A stretch of DNA of 64,000 nucleotides from NCBI RefSeq assembly GCF_030125375.1, contig NZ_JASJUU010000004.1, forward strand, positions 486,294 to 550,293, written 5' to 3'. This document shows positions 26,684 through 35,758 of this stretch, piece after piece. The notes beneath the pieces were generated by a model that was not told where the DNA came from, made no database searches, and saw only the letters and a program-made list of their open reading frames with translations. The translations under genes were made by a program, and so were the position numbers. Position 1 is the stretch's first letter. Each line of letters starts with the position of its first letter. This DNA is from Pseudoalteromonas umbrosa. Lineage in GTDB: Bacteria; Pseudomonadota; Gammaproteobacteria; Enterobacterales; Alteromonadaceae.

Positions 26684-27562
26684 ATGAGAAATTTTGGTTT
26701 TATCTTTTTTATACTTCTCGCCTTATTAGGGTTCTCTTCAGTCTTTGTCGTGACTGAAGGACAAAGAGCGATTGTATTATTATTCAGCAAGGTTCAAAAA
26801 GACAGCTCAGACAACGCGGTTGTGTACGAACCAGGTTTACACCTTAAAGTGCCTTTCTTCAGTCAAGTACGTCACTTAGATGCGCGTATTCAAACACTTG
26901 ATGGCGCGCCTGACCGCTTTGTAACAAGTGAGAAAAAAGACCTTATCGTTGACTCTTATGTAAAATGGCGCGTAAGTGACTTCTCAAACTATTACTTGCG
27001 TGCGCGTGGTGATAAGCAATATGCAGAAACACTACTTAAGCAAAAAGTGAACAACGGTCTAAGAACAAACTTTGGTTCTCGTACTATTAAAGAGATTGTA
27101 TCTGGTGAGCGTAGTGAGCTGATGGCAGAAGCACTTGTACAGGCATCTGAAAGTGCACAAGAGCTAGGTATTGAAGTACTGGATGTACGTGTGAAGCAGA
27201 TTAACTTACCAAATGAAGTAAGTAATTCTATCTTCCAGCGTATGCGTGCTGAGCGTACTGCTGTTGCAAAAGAGCACCGCTCTGAAGGTCAAGAGAAAGC
27301 GGAAACAATTCGTGCAGAGGTTGATAGACGCGTGACGGTTATGTTGGCAGATGCTGAACGTAATGCGCGTACTGTACGAGGTGAAGGTGATGCTGAAGCT
27401 GCAAACATCTATGCGCAAGCTTACAACCAAGATCCTGAGTTCTTCGGTTTTATCCGCTCCTTAGAGGCATATAAGAAAACATTCACAAGCAAGAGCGATG
27501 TGATGGTACTTTCGCCTGATAGTGAGTTCTTTGACTATATGAAGCAAAAGGACAGTAAATAG
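26684..27562 (+). CDS. hflC: FtsH modulator HflC
   Basis: Partner of HflK in the FtsH-regulating complex of the inner membrane. One N-terminal membrane segment (about 4-25) is followed by an SPFH domain (GQRAIVLLFSKVQKD and so on) and a coiled coil containing RAERTAVAKEHRSEG. Length 292 residues from the ATG at 26684. That start has GGGAGA six bases upstream, better than the TTG at 26681. The operon ends at the hairpin after this gene. Confidence 0.96.
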   Translation: MRNFGFIFFILLALLGFSSVFVVTEGQRAIVLLFSKVQKDSSDNAVVYEPGLHLKVPFFSQVRHLDARIQTLDGAPDRFVTSEKKDLIVDSYVKWRVSDFSNYYLRARGDKQYAETLLKQKVNNGLRTNFGSRTIKEIVSGERSELMAEALVQASESAQELGIEVLDVRVKQINLPNEVSNSIFQRMRAERTAVAKEHRSEGQEKAETIRAEVDRRVTVMLADAERNARTVRGEGDAEAANIYAQAYNQDPEFFGFIRSLEAYKKTFTSKSDVMVLSPDSEFFDYMKQKDSK

Positions 27563-27594
27563 CCTTTTAGTTTGTAACGTCATTTAATTGAAAT

Positions 27595-27623
27595 AAAAAG
27601 CCCGCATTGTGTCGGGCTTTTTT
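27595..27623 (+). terminator. Terminator of hflKC
   Basis: A-run, GCCCG (27600-27604), eight-base loop, CGGGC (27613-27617), T-run. Confidence 0.9.
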
Positions 27624-27747
27624 GTATTTATTTCAAACAGTTTTATCTAATATCAAACTGACTGAAGAAAAATCATCCGAAACAGGGTGATTTCTACCTC
27701 CCTTTTCTGGTAAAATCTGCGCCTAATTTTTTCTAAGTGATATTGCA

Positions 27748-29064
27748 ATGGGTAAAAACGTCGTTGTATTAGGCACCCAATGGGGTGACGAAGGTAAAGG
27801 TAAGGTTGTAGACCTACTAACAGATAAGGCTTCTTTAGTTGTACGCTATCAAGGTGGACACAACGCAGGCCATACTTTGGTAATTAATGGTGAGAAAACT
27901 GTATTACACCTAATTCCATCAGGTATTTTACGTGACAACGTAAAGTGTGTGATTGGTAACGGCGTAGTACTAGCACCTGATGCGTTAATGAGAGAAGTTA
28001 AAATGCTTGAAGAGCGCGGCGTACCAGTACGTGACCGCCTTCTTATCAGTGAAGCATGTCCTCTAATTCTTCCTTACCATGTTGCGCTAGACCAAGCGCG
28101 TGAACTTGCACGTGGCAACAAAGCAATCGGTACAACAGGTCGTGGTATCGGCCCAGCTTACGAAGATAAAGTTGCACGTCGTGGCCTTCGTGTTGGCGAC
28201 CTATTTAACCCTGAGCAATTCGCTGCAAAGCTTAAAGAAGTTATTGAGTACCACAACTTCTCACTAGAGCATTATTACAAAGTTGAGCCAGTTGATTTCC
28301 AGAAGACATATGATGATGCTATGGAAATTGCAGAAATCCTTAAGTCAATGGTTGTTGATGTTACTGAGCTGCTTGACCAGACTCGCGAAAAAGGTGACAA
28401 CATCTTATTCGAAGGTGCACAAGGTACATTGCTTGATATCGACCATGGTACATACCCATATGTTACATCTTCGAACACAACGGCAGGTGGTGTAGCAACA
28501 GGTGCTGGTTTTGGTCCTCTAAACCTAGACTATGTACTTGGTATTGTTAAAGCTTACACAACACGTGTAGGTTCAGGTCCTTTCCCTACAGAGCTTTACG
28601 ATGGTCTAGACAAACAAGATCCAGTTGGTAAGCACTTAGGTGAAAAAGGCCATGAGTTTGGTGCAACGACAGGTCGTTTGCGTCGTACTGGTTGGTTCGA
28701 TGCCGTTGCAATGCGTCGTGCAGTTCAAATCAACAGTATCACTGGCTTCTGTCTAACAAAGCTAGATGTGCTTGATGGCATAGAGACGATTAAGATCTGT
28801 ACTGGTTACCAGCTTGAAGATGGTACGGTTACAAATGTAACGCCATTAGCTGCTGAAGGTTACGAGAAGGTAACACCAGTATACGAAGAGATGCCAGGTT
28901 GGAGCGAAAATACGTTCGGTGCAACTTCTGTTGAACAGCTTCCTGAAGCTGCAATCAATTACATCAAGCGCTTAGAAGAAATTACGGGTGTACCAATTGA
29001 TATTATTTCAACAGGTCCAGACCGTGTAGAGACTATGATTGTTCGCAACCCATTCGGTGAATAA
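27748..29064 (+). CDS. purA: Adenylosuccinate synthetase
   Basis: Catalyses the GTP-driven joining of aspartate to IMP, the first step from IMP to AMP. Motifs present: WGDEGKGKVVD near the start, GGHNAGHTLV, TTGRGIGPAYEDK, and TTTGRLRRTGWFD near 310 (nucleotide and IMP contacts). Length 438 residues, slightly longer than E. coli. Codon bias is strong. It follows hflKC as in E. coli but has its own transcription unit, with a terminator on either side. Confidence 0.98.
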   Translation: MGKNVVVLGTQWGDEGKGKVVDLLTDKASLVVRYQGGHNAGHTLVINGEKTVLHLIPSGILRDNVKCVIGNGVVLAPDALMREVKMLEERGVPVRDRLLISEACPLILPYHVALDQARELARGNKAIGTTGRGIGPAYEDKVARRGLRVGDLFNPEQFAAKLKEVIEYHNFSLEHYYKVEPVDFQKTYDDAMEIAEILKSMVVDVTELLDQTREKGDNILFEGAQGTLLDIDHGTYPYVTSSNTTAGGVATGAGFGPLNLDYVLGIVKAYTTRVGSGPFPTELYDGLDKQDPVGKHLGEKGHEFGATTGRLRRTGWFDAVAMRRAVQINSITGFCLTKLDVLDGIETIKICTGYQLEDGTVTNVTPLAAEGYEKVTPVYEEMPGWSENTFGATSVEQLPEAAINYIKRLEEITGVPIDIISTGPDRVETMIVRNPFGE

Positions 29065-29072
29065 TTAAAGTT

Positions 29073-29101
29073 TAAAAAAAGCTGCTACGGCAGCTTTTTT
29101 T
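29073..29101 (+). terminator. Terminator of purA
   Basis: A-run, AGCTGC (29080-29085), tetraloop TACG, GCAGCT (29090-29095), T-run. Confidence 0.92.
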
Positions 29102-29170
29102 ATGCCTGAAATAAGCTTCCAATGATAATTTGGTACGCTTTTTGTATTCATATTTTTAGACTCATATTAA

Positions 29171-29806
29171 ATGCTAAAAGTTATGATTAAAACACTTCGA
29201 CTCCCTTTATTACTGTTCGGTTTCAGTTTCGCTGGACAAGCTTTGGCCAATGAACAAATTGAAGCTGTTCCTTTATATACGCAAGATGAATTGATCACTT
29301 TAATCAACAATAACCAACATCTACAGCGAGTAAAAGCAGATGATTGCCAATTGGTACAGGATATTGAAGCCCGAGCAGAAATAATGGGGCTGCCTTCGTA
29401 TCAATTTTTGTATGGTGATATGTTAGCGTATGCTGTGTGTGTTGAACGTGATGTGGAACTCGGGCTGTATTACATGCGCCAAGCTGCTCAACAAGGCTTA
29501 GCGGCAGCACTGGAGCAATTAGGGCGTTATTATGATGTCGGTCAACTTGTACAAGCAGATAAAGCCATGGCCATAGTGTATTTACGTGAAGCGGCTGCAC
29601 TTGGTAACTTAAAGGCACAGCTACGTTTGGTTGGATTATTTAATCAAGGGTTTGGCAGCCCGAGAGATTATGAAGATGCTTACCGTTGGCTATTTCACGC
29701 GGTTGTTGCTGATAAAGCAATACATAAGCAAATAGAAATGGCACTGGCAAAATTGGCAAAAAAAATGCCCGAGAGTGTGATTAAACGGGCAAGAATGCTG
29801 AATTAG
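29171..29806 (+). CDS. Exported Sel1-like repeat protein
   Basis: A 211-residue protein with an N-terminal signal peptide (about 1-27, ending GQALA) and Sel1-like TPR-type repeats at about 90-200. Repeat cores are GLYYMRQAAQQGLAAALEQL, AIVYLREAAALGNLKAQLRL and AYRWLFHAVVAD. Such repeats scaffold protein complexes, often in the periplasm; the partner is not evident. Nearby in-frame ATGs at 29171 and 29183 both give a signal peptide. It is convergent with the antiporter gene, nine bases away. Confidence 0.75.
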   Translation: MLKVMIKTLRLPLLLFGFSFAGQALANEQIEAVPLYTQDELITLINNNQHLQRVKADDCQLVQDIEARAEIMGLPSYQFLYGDMLAYAVCVERDVELGLYYMRQAAQQGLAAALEQLGRYYDVGQLVQADKAMAIVYLREAAALGNLKAQLRLVGLFNQGFGSPRDYEDAYRWLFHAVVADKAIHKQIEMALAKLAKKMPESVIKRARMLN

Positions 29807-29815
29807 TTTATCGGT

Positions 29816-31672
29816 TTAACTATTGAGCTTTTCTCCAATAGAAGCTTCTTTATTTACTGAGTCTTTTAAAATTGACATTTTTGGCGGTTGCAAAGCCAAA
29901 ATTCTGTCACCTTGCTCTGGTTGCTTTTTATCTTCAGACGTAAAAGGTCTAATTGACAGTGGATCATCTTCTTTTTTCTGCTCAGAAATAATAAATAGTG
30001 GGATTGCCTCTTTATTCACTTCTAAATATTGCTCCCAGCTAAACTCCTCAGACAATCGAGTTGCACTTACCTTGCCGCCTTTTGCCATTAGGCTACTAAG
30101 CTTGGCGTAGTTGCCTGTATCACCAAATAATATTTGACGAGATAAAAATGTCGCGCTGTCTTTATTGGCTTTTGCATGGTTAGTCGAAGACTTTAATGAG
30201 TAAACGCTTTGCTCATCTAGCAGATGCGAAAAGTATTGTACGCCGAGTGCGTTATGGTGCCTATTAGGCGACAGTGCTAATACAGAGTGAAGGCTGGTAA
30301 GCGGCAGGTAGCGCTCTGCATGCTCTGATTGCGGGTTACCATAGTAGCAAGGTAATCCGTCCATTCTTGCCATCTTGCAGTTTTCCCAGGCGGGATCTGA
30401 TAAGTAGACATCAATACTTTGCTCTTTTAGCCCGCATGCTATGGCTCTAGCTACGTGATTAGCGCCTATGATGAGTAAAGTATTCGGACTGGGTTGCCTA
30501 ACACCGAGTAAACGAGCTAATGGTGTGGCAGTGAGACTCTGTAAGATCACCGTGACTATGATGACAGTAAAAATCAAAGGTACTATTTTTGCCGCATCAG
30601 GATGACCAGATTGTGCCATGCTCAGAGCAAAGACTGAGCCAACTGCAGCAGCCACGATACCCCGAGGAGCAATCCAGGCAAGCATGAGTCTAGATTTAAA
30701 AGGAATATCACTGTTAAACGTTGATACGGCAATGCTCAGTGGCCTTGCGACAAATAATACGACGGCAAGAAACCAAAAGATGCCGCTGTCTAACATCATG
30801 AGTTCCTCAAGTTTTAATCGCGCTGCAAGTAAAATGAATAGACTAGAGATTAAGATCATGGATAAGTCTTCTTTAAATTCAAGCACAGCGTCAATTTCCA
30901 AATCATCTTGATTAGCAAGCCATATCCCAAAAATAGTGACTGCGAGTAACCCTGACTCATGGCTTAAGTGATTTGATAACGTAAAGCTCATAAGCACTAA
31001 CGCCAATATGCCAAATTTATGTAGCTCAAATGGCAACCACTCTTTGCGAATGATCAAGCTAGTAAACCAGCCAGAAATAATGCCTACGCTGAGCCCGACA
31101 CCGAGCGTAGAAAACAAAGCCATTAAGGTGTGACTAAACACCCCATCTTTCCCAACCAAGCTGACAGCTTCGAACACTAAAACAGCGAATAATGCGCCAA
31201 TAGGGTCAATGACTATCCCTTCCCAACGTAAGATTCTATCAATATCCTTGGTTGGACGCATTGCATTGAGCATTGGCGCAATGACTGTCGGACCAGTAAC
31301 GACCAAAACTGCGCCAAGTACTGCAGCCACAGGCCAATCAAGCTCTAACACATAGATGGCGCAGGCTGTAATTATGATAAATGTGGTCAGCATGCCGATT
31401 GAGCATAAGTTTCTAACCACCTTGCCAATGCCTTTTAGCTCCCTAAAATGAAGTGTTAATGAGCCTTCAAAAAGAATAATGGCGACAGACAAGGAAACGA
31501 CGGGAAAGAGTAAGTCCCCAAGTAATTGGTCAGGATCTAACACCCCTGACACTGGGCCAAGTAATAAACCGGTTAATAATAAAAACAAGATTGCGGGTAC
31601 TTTAGCAACCCATGCTAGCCATTGGGCAAATACAGAAAATATGGCAATCGCGGCAATATAAATAGCCGACAT
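29816..31672 (-). CDS. CPA1-type cation:proton antiporter with TrkA-N-like domain
   Basis: A 618-residue inner-membrane protein. Residues about 1-390 form some 12 membrane segments with the CPA hallmark RILRWEGIVIDPIGAL, holding the ion-binding aspartate. A cytoplasmic Rossmann-like domain follows (about 400-500, LLIIGANHVARAIACGL), of the TrkA-N/RCK type that senses nucleotides in potassium efflux systems. The tail (about 540-618) is polar. Sodium or potassium exchange for protons is likely; the ion cannot be fixed from sequence. A GGAGAG precedes the ATG. Confidence 0.85.
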   Translation of the reverse strand: MSAIYIAAIAIFSVFAQWLAWVAKVPAILFLLLTGLLLGPVSGVLDPDQLLGDLLFPVVSLSVAIILFEGSLTLHFRELKGIGKVVRNLCSIGMLTTFIIITACAIYVLELDWPVAAVLGAVLVVTGPTVIAPMLNAMRPTKDIDRILRWEGIVIDPIGALFAVLVFEAVSLVGKDGVFSHTLMALFSTLGVGLSVGIISGWFTSLIIRKEWLPFELHKFGILALVLMSFTLSNHLSHESGLLAVTIFGIWLANQDDLEIDAVLEFKEDLSMILISSLFILLAARLKLEELMMLDSGIFWFLAVVLFVARPLSIAVSTFNSDIPFKSRLMLAWIAPRGIVAAAVGSVFALSMAQSGHPDAAKIVPLIFTVIIVTVILQSLTATPLARLLGVRQPSPNTLLIIGANHVARAIACGLKEQSIDVYLSDPAWENCKMARMDGLPCYYGNPQSEHAERYLPLTSLHSVLALSPNRHHNALGVQYFSHLLDEQSVYSLKSSTNHAKANKDSATFLSRQILFGDTGNYAKLSSLMAKGGKVSATRLSEEFSWEQYLEVNKEAIPLFIISEQKKEDDPLSIRPFTSEDKKQPEQGDRILALQPPKMSILKDSVNKEASIGEKLNS

Positions 31673-31943
31673 AAACTCTCCAGCCTAGTTAGCTCATTGA
31701 ATATTAGTATAGTGTTAGCTCGGTTATATCATAGTAAATAAGTCAAAAAAGAGAATAAGTTATTAAAATTTCGCTATTTTTATCACTCCTCATGTCATTA
31801 ATAGAAGGTCGACTTGGTCTAAGAAGTGGATGTGATTTAAACAATATTCACTTTACCCGAAGCTTTGAACATGCGTATTATCAATGAGAGTGTAATGGCT
31901 TATAAAGCCCTGCATTTAAGTACTAGGAATGAGAGAAAAGAGA

Positions 31944-33191
31944 ATGACGTTAATCACAAATTTAGCAAAAAATGCTGCTATTGCTGCGAAAAAGCTCGCT
32001 ATATTGGATACTGAGCAGAAAAATACCATATTGAATGCGATGGCTGCGGCTATTCGAGCAAGTAAATGCGAAATTCAACAAGCTAATGAATTAGACCTAC
32101 AAGCGGCTAATGAAAATAACTTGTCTGCGGCAATGATAGATCGCCTCACTTTAACCCCTACACGTATTGAAGATATGGCATCAGGGCTGGAGGATGTCGC
32201 GCAGTTACCAGATCCTGTAGGAGAAAAGCGAATACTAGGTAAACAAGCAAGTGGTATAGAAGTTCAAAAAATGCGCGTACCACTCGGTGTTATTTGTATG
32301 ATTTACGAAGCAAGGCCTAATGTGACTGCTGATGCTGGGGCGTTGTGCTTCAAATCAGGCAATGGCGTAATATTACGGGGTGGTAAAGAAGCGTTGAATA
32401 GTTCGCTAGCTATTGCCAGCAGTTTGCACAGTGTACTGAAAGAGTATGGTTTACCAGCTGAGTTGATCACGGTAGTACCAGATCCAGATAGAGCTTTGTT
32501 GCTAGAGCTGATGGAGCAGAAAGAGTATATAGATTTAGTGATCCCGCGCGGTGGTGAAGGACTGATTGAATTTGTGACTAAACATAGCTCTATTCCGGTG
32601 ATCCAACATTTCAAAGGCGTATGTCATCTGTACGTTGATAAGGAAGCTGATCTCGACATGGCGATTGCGCTGTTACTGAATGGTAAAACACAGAGAACAG
32701 GCGTATGTAATGCATTAGAAGGCTTGTTAGTTCATCAATCTATTGCGCCAGTGTTTTTACCAAAAGTGCGAGAAGTATTAAGTCAGGCCGGTGTTCAAGT
32801 ACATGCTTGCCAGTCTTCGGCTGCTTATTTTAGCTGTGCAAATATCTTATCAGACGATCAATTTGGTCAAGAATATCTAGGGCTTGAAATTGCGGTTCGC
32901 ATTGTTGATGATTTAACTGGGGCATTGATGCATATTGATCAGTTTGGTAGTCATCATACAGAAGTTATTTGTACAAGCTCAGTGCAAGCGGCACAGCAGT
33001 TTCAAGCACAAGTGGATGCGTCAGTGGTAATGGTTAATGCGTCTTCACGATTTAGTGACGGTGGTCAATTAGGATTAGGTGCAGAAATTGGCATAGCAAC
33101 TACAAAATTACATGCTTATGGTCCAATGGGACTAGAATCTTTAACGACTGAAAAATATTTGGTAAACGGGTTTGGCAATATAAGAGAGTAG
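31944..33191 (+). CDS. proA: Glutamate-5-semialdehyde dehydrogenase
   Basis: Second enzyme of proline synthesis, reducing gamma-glutamyl phosphate with NADPH. ALDH-fold motifs are VPLGVICMIYEARPNVT, the catalytic cysteine in TQRTGVCNALEGLLV, and SSRFSDGGQLGLGAEIGIAT. I start at the ATG at 31944, preceded by GAGAGAAAAGAGA, which gives 415 residues. An in-frame ATG at 31929 has AGG only one base away. The usual partner proB is not adjacent; upstream is a 271-base gap and the divergent antiporter gene. Confidence 0.95.
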   Translation: MTLITNLAKNAAIAAKKLAILDTEQKNTILNAMAAAIRASKCEIQQANELDLQAANENNLSAAMIDRLTLTPTRIEDMASGLEDVAQLPDPVGEKRILGKQASGIEVQKMRVPLGVICMIYEARPNVTADAGALCFKSGNGVILRGGKEALNSSLAIASSLHSVLKEYGLPAELITVVPDPDRALLLELMEQKEYIDLVIPRGGEGLIEFVTKHSSIPVIQHFKGVCHLYVDKEADLDMAIALLLNGKTQRTGVCNALEGLLVHQSIAPVFLPKVREVLSQAGVQVHACQSSAAYFSCANILSDDQFGQEYLGLEIAVRIVDDLTGALMHIDQFGSHHTEVICTSSVQAAQQFQAQVDASVVMVNASSRFSDGGQLGLGAEIGIATTKLHAYGPMGLESLTTEKYLVNGFGNIRE

Positions 33192-33196
33192 TAAAG

Positions 33197-33272
33197 TGGT
33201 GGAGCTAAGCAGGATCGAACTGCTGACCTCCTGCGTGCAAGGCAGGCGCTCTCCCAGCTGAGCTATAGCCCC
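33197..33272 (-). tRNA. tRNA-Ala (anticodon TGC)
   Basis: On the minus strand a 76-base cloverleaf: acceptor GGGGCTA with TAGCTCC, D arm, anticodon loop CTTGCAC, T arm GTTCGATCC, and encoded CCA. It is the downstream member of a tandem pair and ends six bases from the proA stop, on the opposite strand. Confidence 0.97.
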
Positions 33273-33302
33273 ACTTTATTTGGGAATATCTAAAAGAAAA
33301 AT

Positions 33303-33378
33303 TGGTGGAGCTAAGCAGGATCGAACTGCTGACCTCCTGCGTGCAAGGCAGGCGCTCTCCCAGCTGAGCTATAGCCCC
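33303..33378 (-). tRNA. tRNA-Ala (anticodon TGC), upstream copy
   Basis: A 76-base copy identical to its neighbour, with encoded CCA. The pair is separated by a 30-base spacer and shares the promoter at 33403-33430. Confidence 0.97.
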
Positions 33379-33402
33379 AACATGTCTTTTGGACGAGGCG
33401 AA

Positions 33403-33430
33403 ATTTAAAGGCTTTTGCATCTGACGTCAA
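33403..33430 (-). promoter_or_regulatory. Promoter of the tandem tRNA-Ala genes
   Basis: Read on the minus strand: TTGACG, a 16-base spacer, TTAAAT, then a GC-rich discriminator (CGCCTCG) typical of stringently controlled stable-RNA promoters. It sits about 25 bases before the first tRNA. Confidence 0.75.
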
Positions 33431-33502
33431 GTTTTTTTCTTAAAAAACTCAAAAATACGACTAGCTTTGGTACACTGAGGCAAAATTATGGATAGGAAAG
33501 TT

Positions 33503-33889
33503 ATGAGTCGTTTATTTTTTTTACTCTTGTCAACCCTTTTGGTGGCCTGCAGTTCTGTACCAAAACCAGCCTTTGAAGTTGAAAAGCAAACATTACACAA
33601 GCGTAAAAATGAAAGCGGGCAGTCGGAATTTGCTTTCGTCGTTACGGTTAAACGCACACCGCAGATGGAATTAGCTAAAAACAAGCCAATTACAAAAAAA
33701 CAGTTAGAAAAATTCTCAGAGTTTAAACGGGTTGAGGAATCACCTGAGCTGAAATTAGCATTAGAAGATAAGGCGGTCAGCCTATTACAGCAAGCACTAA
33801 AAGACGAAGCATATTGTCTGACAGGTTACAATATTGATAATGTGTACTGGCGTCAGCGCAGTGTGCAATTGCGTGGACATTGCTTGTGA
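33503..33889 (+). CDS. Small lipoprotein of unknown function
   Basis: A 128-residue exported protein with a type II signal ending LLVAC, lipidated at C16. I do not recognise the mature domain. It is basic and polar (SVPKPAFEVEKQTLHKRKN), with two cysteines near the C-terminus (AYCLTGYN; RGHCL) that could form a disulfide in the periplasm. The ATG at 33503 has AGGA five bases upstream and is preferred to the one at 33488. Its stop overlaps the following deacylase start (GTGA), so the two are co-translated. Confidence 0.7.
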   Translation: MSRLFFLLLSTLLVACSSVPKPAFEVEKQTLHKRKNESGQSEFAFVVTVKRTPQMELAKNKPITKKQLEKFSEFKRVEESPELKLALEDKAVSLLQQALKDEAYCLTGYNIDNVYWRQRSVQLRGHCL

Positions 33890-34389
33890 GTTTACCTAGC
33901 TCAGAATTGCTTGCTGAGCAATTAGCACAGTTAGGCATTAACTATATAAGCTATCAACATGCGCCCTTGATTAATTGCACCATAGCAAAAGAGATTGGTC
34001 TTGAAAGAGAAGGAGTAGGATTAAAAAACCTTTTTCTGAGAGATAATTATGGAAAACGTCATTTTTTGGTCATTACATTGTCTGATAAGCAATTAGATTT
34101 GAAAGCATTGTCAAAGCAACAAGCTGTATCTCGGTTGGGATTTTGCTCTAGTGAGCGGTTAGAAAAATACTTAAAGGTGAAGCCCGGCTGTGTTTCCGCC
34201 TTGGCAACACTCAATGATGAGCACAAGCAGGTCGAACTATGGCTTGATAGGGAGTTAATACAAGCTGAGCAATGGCAGTGCCACCCATTTGAAAATGACA
34301 AAACATGGGTACTGAGGCTTGAAGACTTAAAGATCTTTTGGCAAAACAGTGGTCACGAACCTAGCTGGGTGACTTTACCAGAACGGTAA
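33886..34389 (+). CDS. PrdX/YbaK-type aminoacyl-tRNA deacylase
   Basis: A 167-residue stand-alone editing domain of the YbaK/ProX superfamily, which hydrolyses mischarged tRNA (Ala-tRNA-Pro for ProX/PrdX members). Hallmarks are KNLFLRDNYGKRHFLVI, the lysine-bearing strand, and the C-terminal VELWLDRELIQ. I use the GTG at 33886, which overlaps the lipoprotein stop; a TTG six bases upstream is possible. The last 37 bases overlap the convergent MFS gene. Confidence 0.8.
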   Translation: MSLPSSELLAEQLAQLGINYISYQHAPLINCTIAKEIGLEREGVGLKNLFLRDNYGKRHFLVITLSDKQLDLKALSKQQAVSRLGFCSSERLEKYLKVKPGCVSALATLNDEHKQVELWLDRELIQAEQWQCHPFENDKTWVLRLEDLKIFWQNSGHEPSWVTLPER

Positions 34390-35504
34390 TTGAGTAATGT
34401 TAAATAGCCACCAGTTATACAGACAAGCAGCAAGCTCAATAAAAAGACGTGCATGCCATAAAGTTGATAAATGAAGCCGGGTACAAAAGTGCCCAGTGCA
34501 CCTCCACAATAATAAAATGATACATACGCACCATTAGTGACACCGGCATTTGCTGTACTGATTTCATTCGCCAAAGGTGCTGCGCTGGCATGTATCATGA
34601 ACATACAGGCGCAAAACAGCGTGAACATCACGATAAAGGTATCTATATTACGCCACTGCATAATCAGTAAGCTGCCTGAATATATAGCAAATAAAACACT
34701 TAAAATCAGCCAGTTGTTACGAGAGACCTTGGACAGAAAAGGCGTTAACATGGAGATAATTGCGCCAACCAAATAACCACTGTAAACCCAAGCTATGGTA
34801 GATGGGTCTTTTATGTCAAATTCATTACTTAAAATAAAAGGCAAGTAATTAAGTAAAGCTGAAAAACAAAAAAACATACAAAATACCGCACTGTATAAGC
34901 GCAGTAGCTGAGTTGTTTTTATTGGTTTTAGATAGTCTTTTGGCGAGATAATAGGCTTGCTATCGTCTCGTTTATTGTGTGAGGGGCGGATCATCAAGGC
35001 GAGCACGACCAATAATCCTGCGTTGAATAAGTAAAAACTCTCAAATCCCCACAAGTTAGCAAAGTTTGCTGCTAAAGCGCGTCCAGCATAGCCGCCGACT
35101 ATGGTGCTACCAACATACCATGTCATTTTTTCTCGAAGGTTTTGCCCCTGCCAAGTGTGGCCAATATAGCTCGTCATAGATGTGAGTGCCGCCGGAAGCA
35201 GTAAGCCTTCGATAAATCGCATGAACAAGAAAATTTCAAATTGTCGAGTCACGCTAATGACGAGGCAGCATATTGCTAGTGCAAGCATGGTGTATCGTAA
35301 CATTGTCAACTTACACCGCCGAGTTAAAACCAAGCCATAGAAAACAGGCGCTATTGCCAGTGGTAACATGGCGACTGTCATTAATAGCCCTGCTTTGGCT
35401 GGGCTGACTTGGTAGTGTTCAGCGAACATGGCTAATAACGGTTGTGGGGCATACAGCACAAAAAAAACGACGATTGAGCACGATAGTAAATGAAATATGG
35501 GCAT
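34353..35504 (-). CDS. Major facilitator superfamily transporter
   Basis: A 383-residue inner-membrane protein with about 12 membrane segments and the MFS layout: segment 1 VVFFVLYAPQPLLAMFAEHY, a loop 2-3 variant (YGLVLTRRCKLTMLRY), and a break near residue 190. It resembles YnfM-type drug/proton antiporters (substrate not determinable). Its 3' end overlaps the convergent deacylase gene by 37 bases. No strong ribosome site precedes the ATG. Confidence 0.82.
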   Translation of the reverse strand: MPIFHLLSCSIVVFFVLYAPQPLLAMFAEHYQVSPAKAGLLMTVAMLPLAIAPVFYGLVLTRRCKLTMLRYTMLALAICCLVISVTRQFEIFLFMRFIEGLLLPAALTSMTSYIGHTWQGQNLREKMTWYVGSTIVGGYAGRALAANFANLWGFESFYLFNAGLLVVLALMIRPSHNKRDDSKPIISPKDYLKPIKTTQLLRLYSAVFCMFFCFSALLNYLPFILSNEFDIKDPSTIAWVYSGYLVGAIISMLTPFLSKVSRNNWLILSVLFAIYSGSLLIMQWRNIDTFIVMFTLFCACMFMIHASAAPLANEISTANAGVTNGAYVSFYYCGGALGTFVPGFIYQLYGMHVFLLSLLLVCITGGYLTLLNYRSGKVTQLGS

Positions 35505-35758
35505 GTTCTAGTTTCTTAATTTGGGTGCAATATTATTATCTACTTTTGACGACGCTTTTGCTCTAAAAAGAAGTAAAAACTTGTTATACATCATAAATTA
35601 CTTCGGTGAACTTGGTAGATTAGTTGGCAAAGGATAAGAGAAGGTTTTTGTTTTCAGTATTTGCCAGGTTGTTTTACTGCGTCATGAGAGAAATTATTTA
35701 GAGATTTGCCCAGTTTGGTATTAAAATGGCGGCAAGTTTAGATTGATGGAGTGACATG

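Noticed and set aside
31871..32011. Short open frame of about 46 codons upstream of and overlapping proA in another frame, with a Cys-rich end
   Set aside because: It has no ribosome binding site, overlaps a well-supported gene and has no recognisable family. Most likely chance.
33205..33420. Open frame antisense across both tRNA-Ala genes
   Set aside because: It exists only because two identical tRNAs lack stops in one frame. The tRNA structure explains the sequence.
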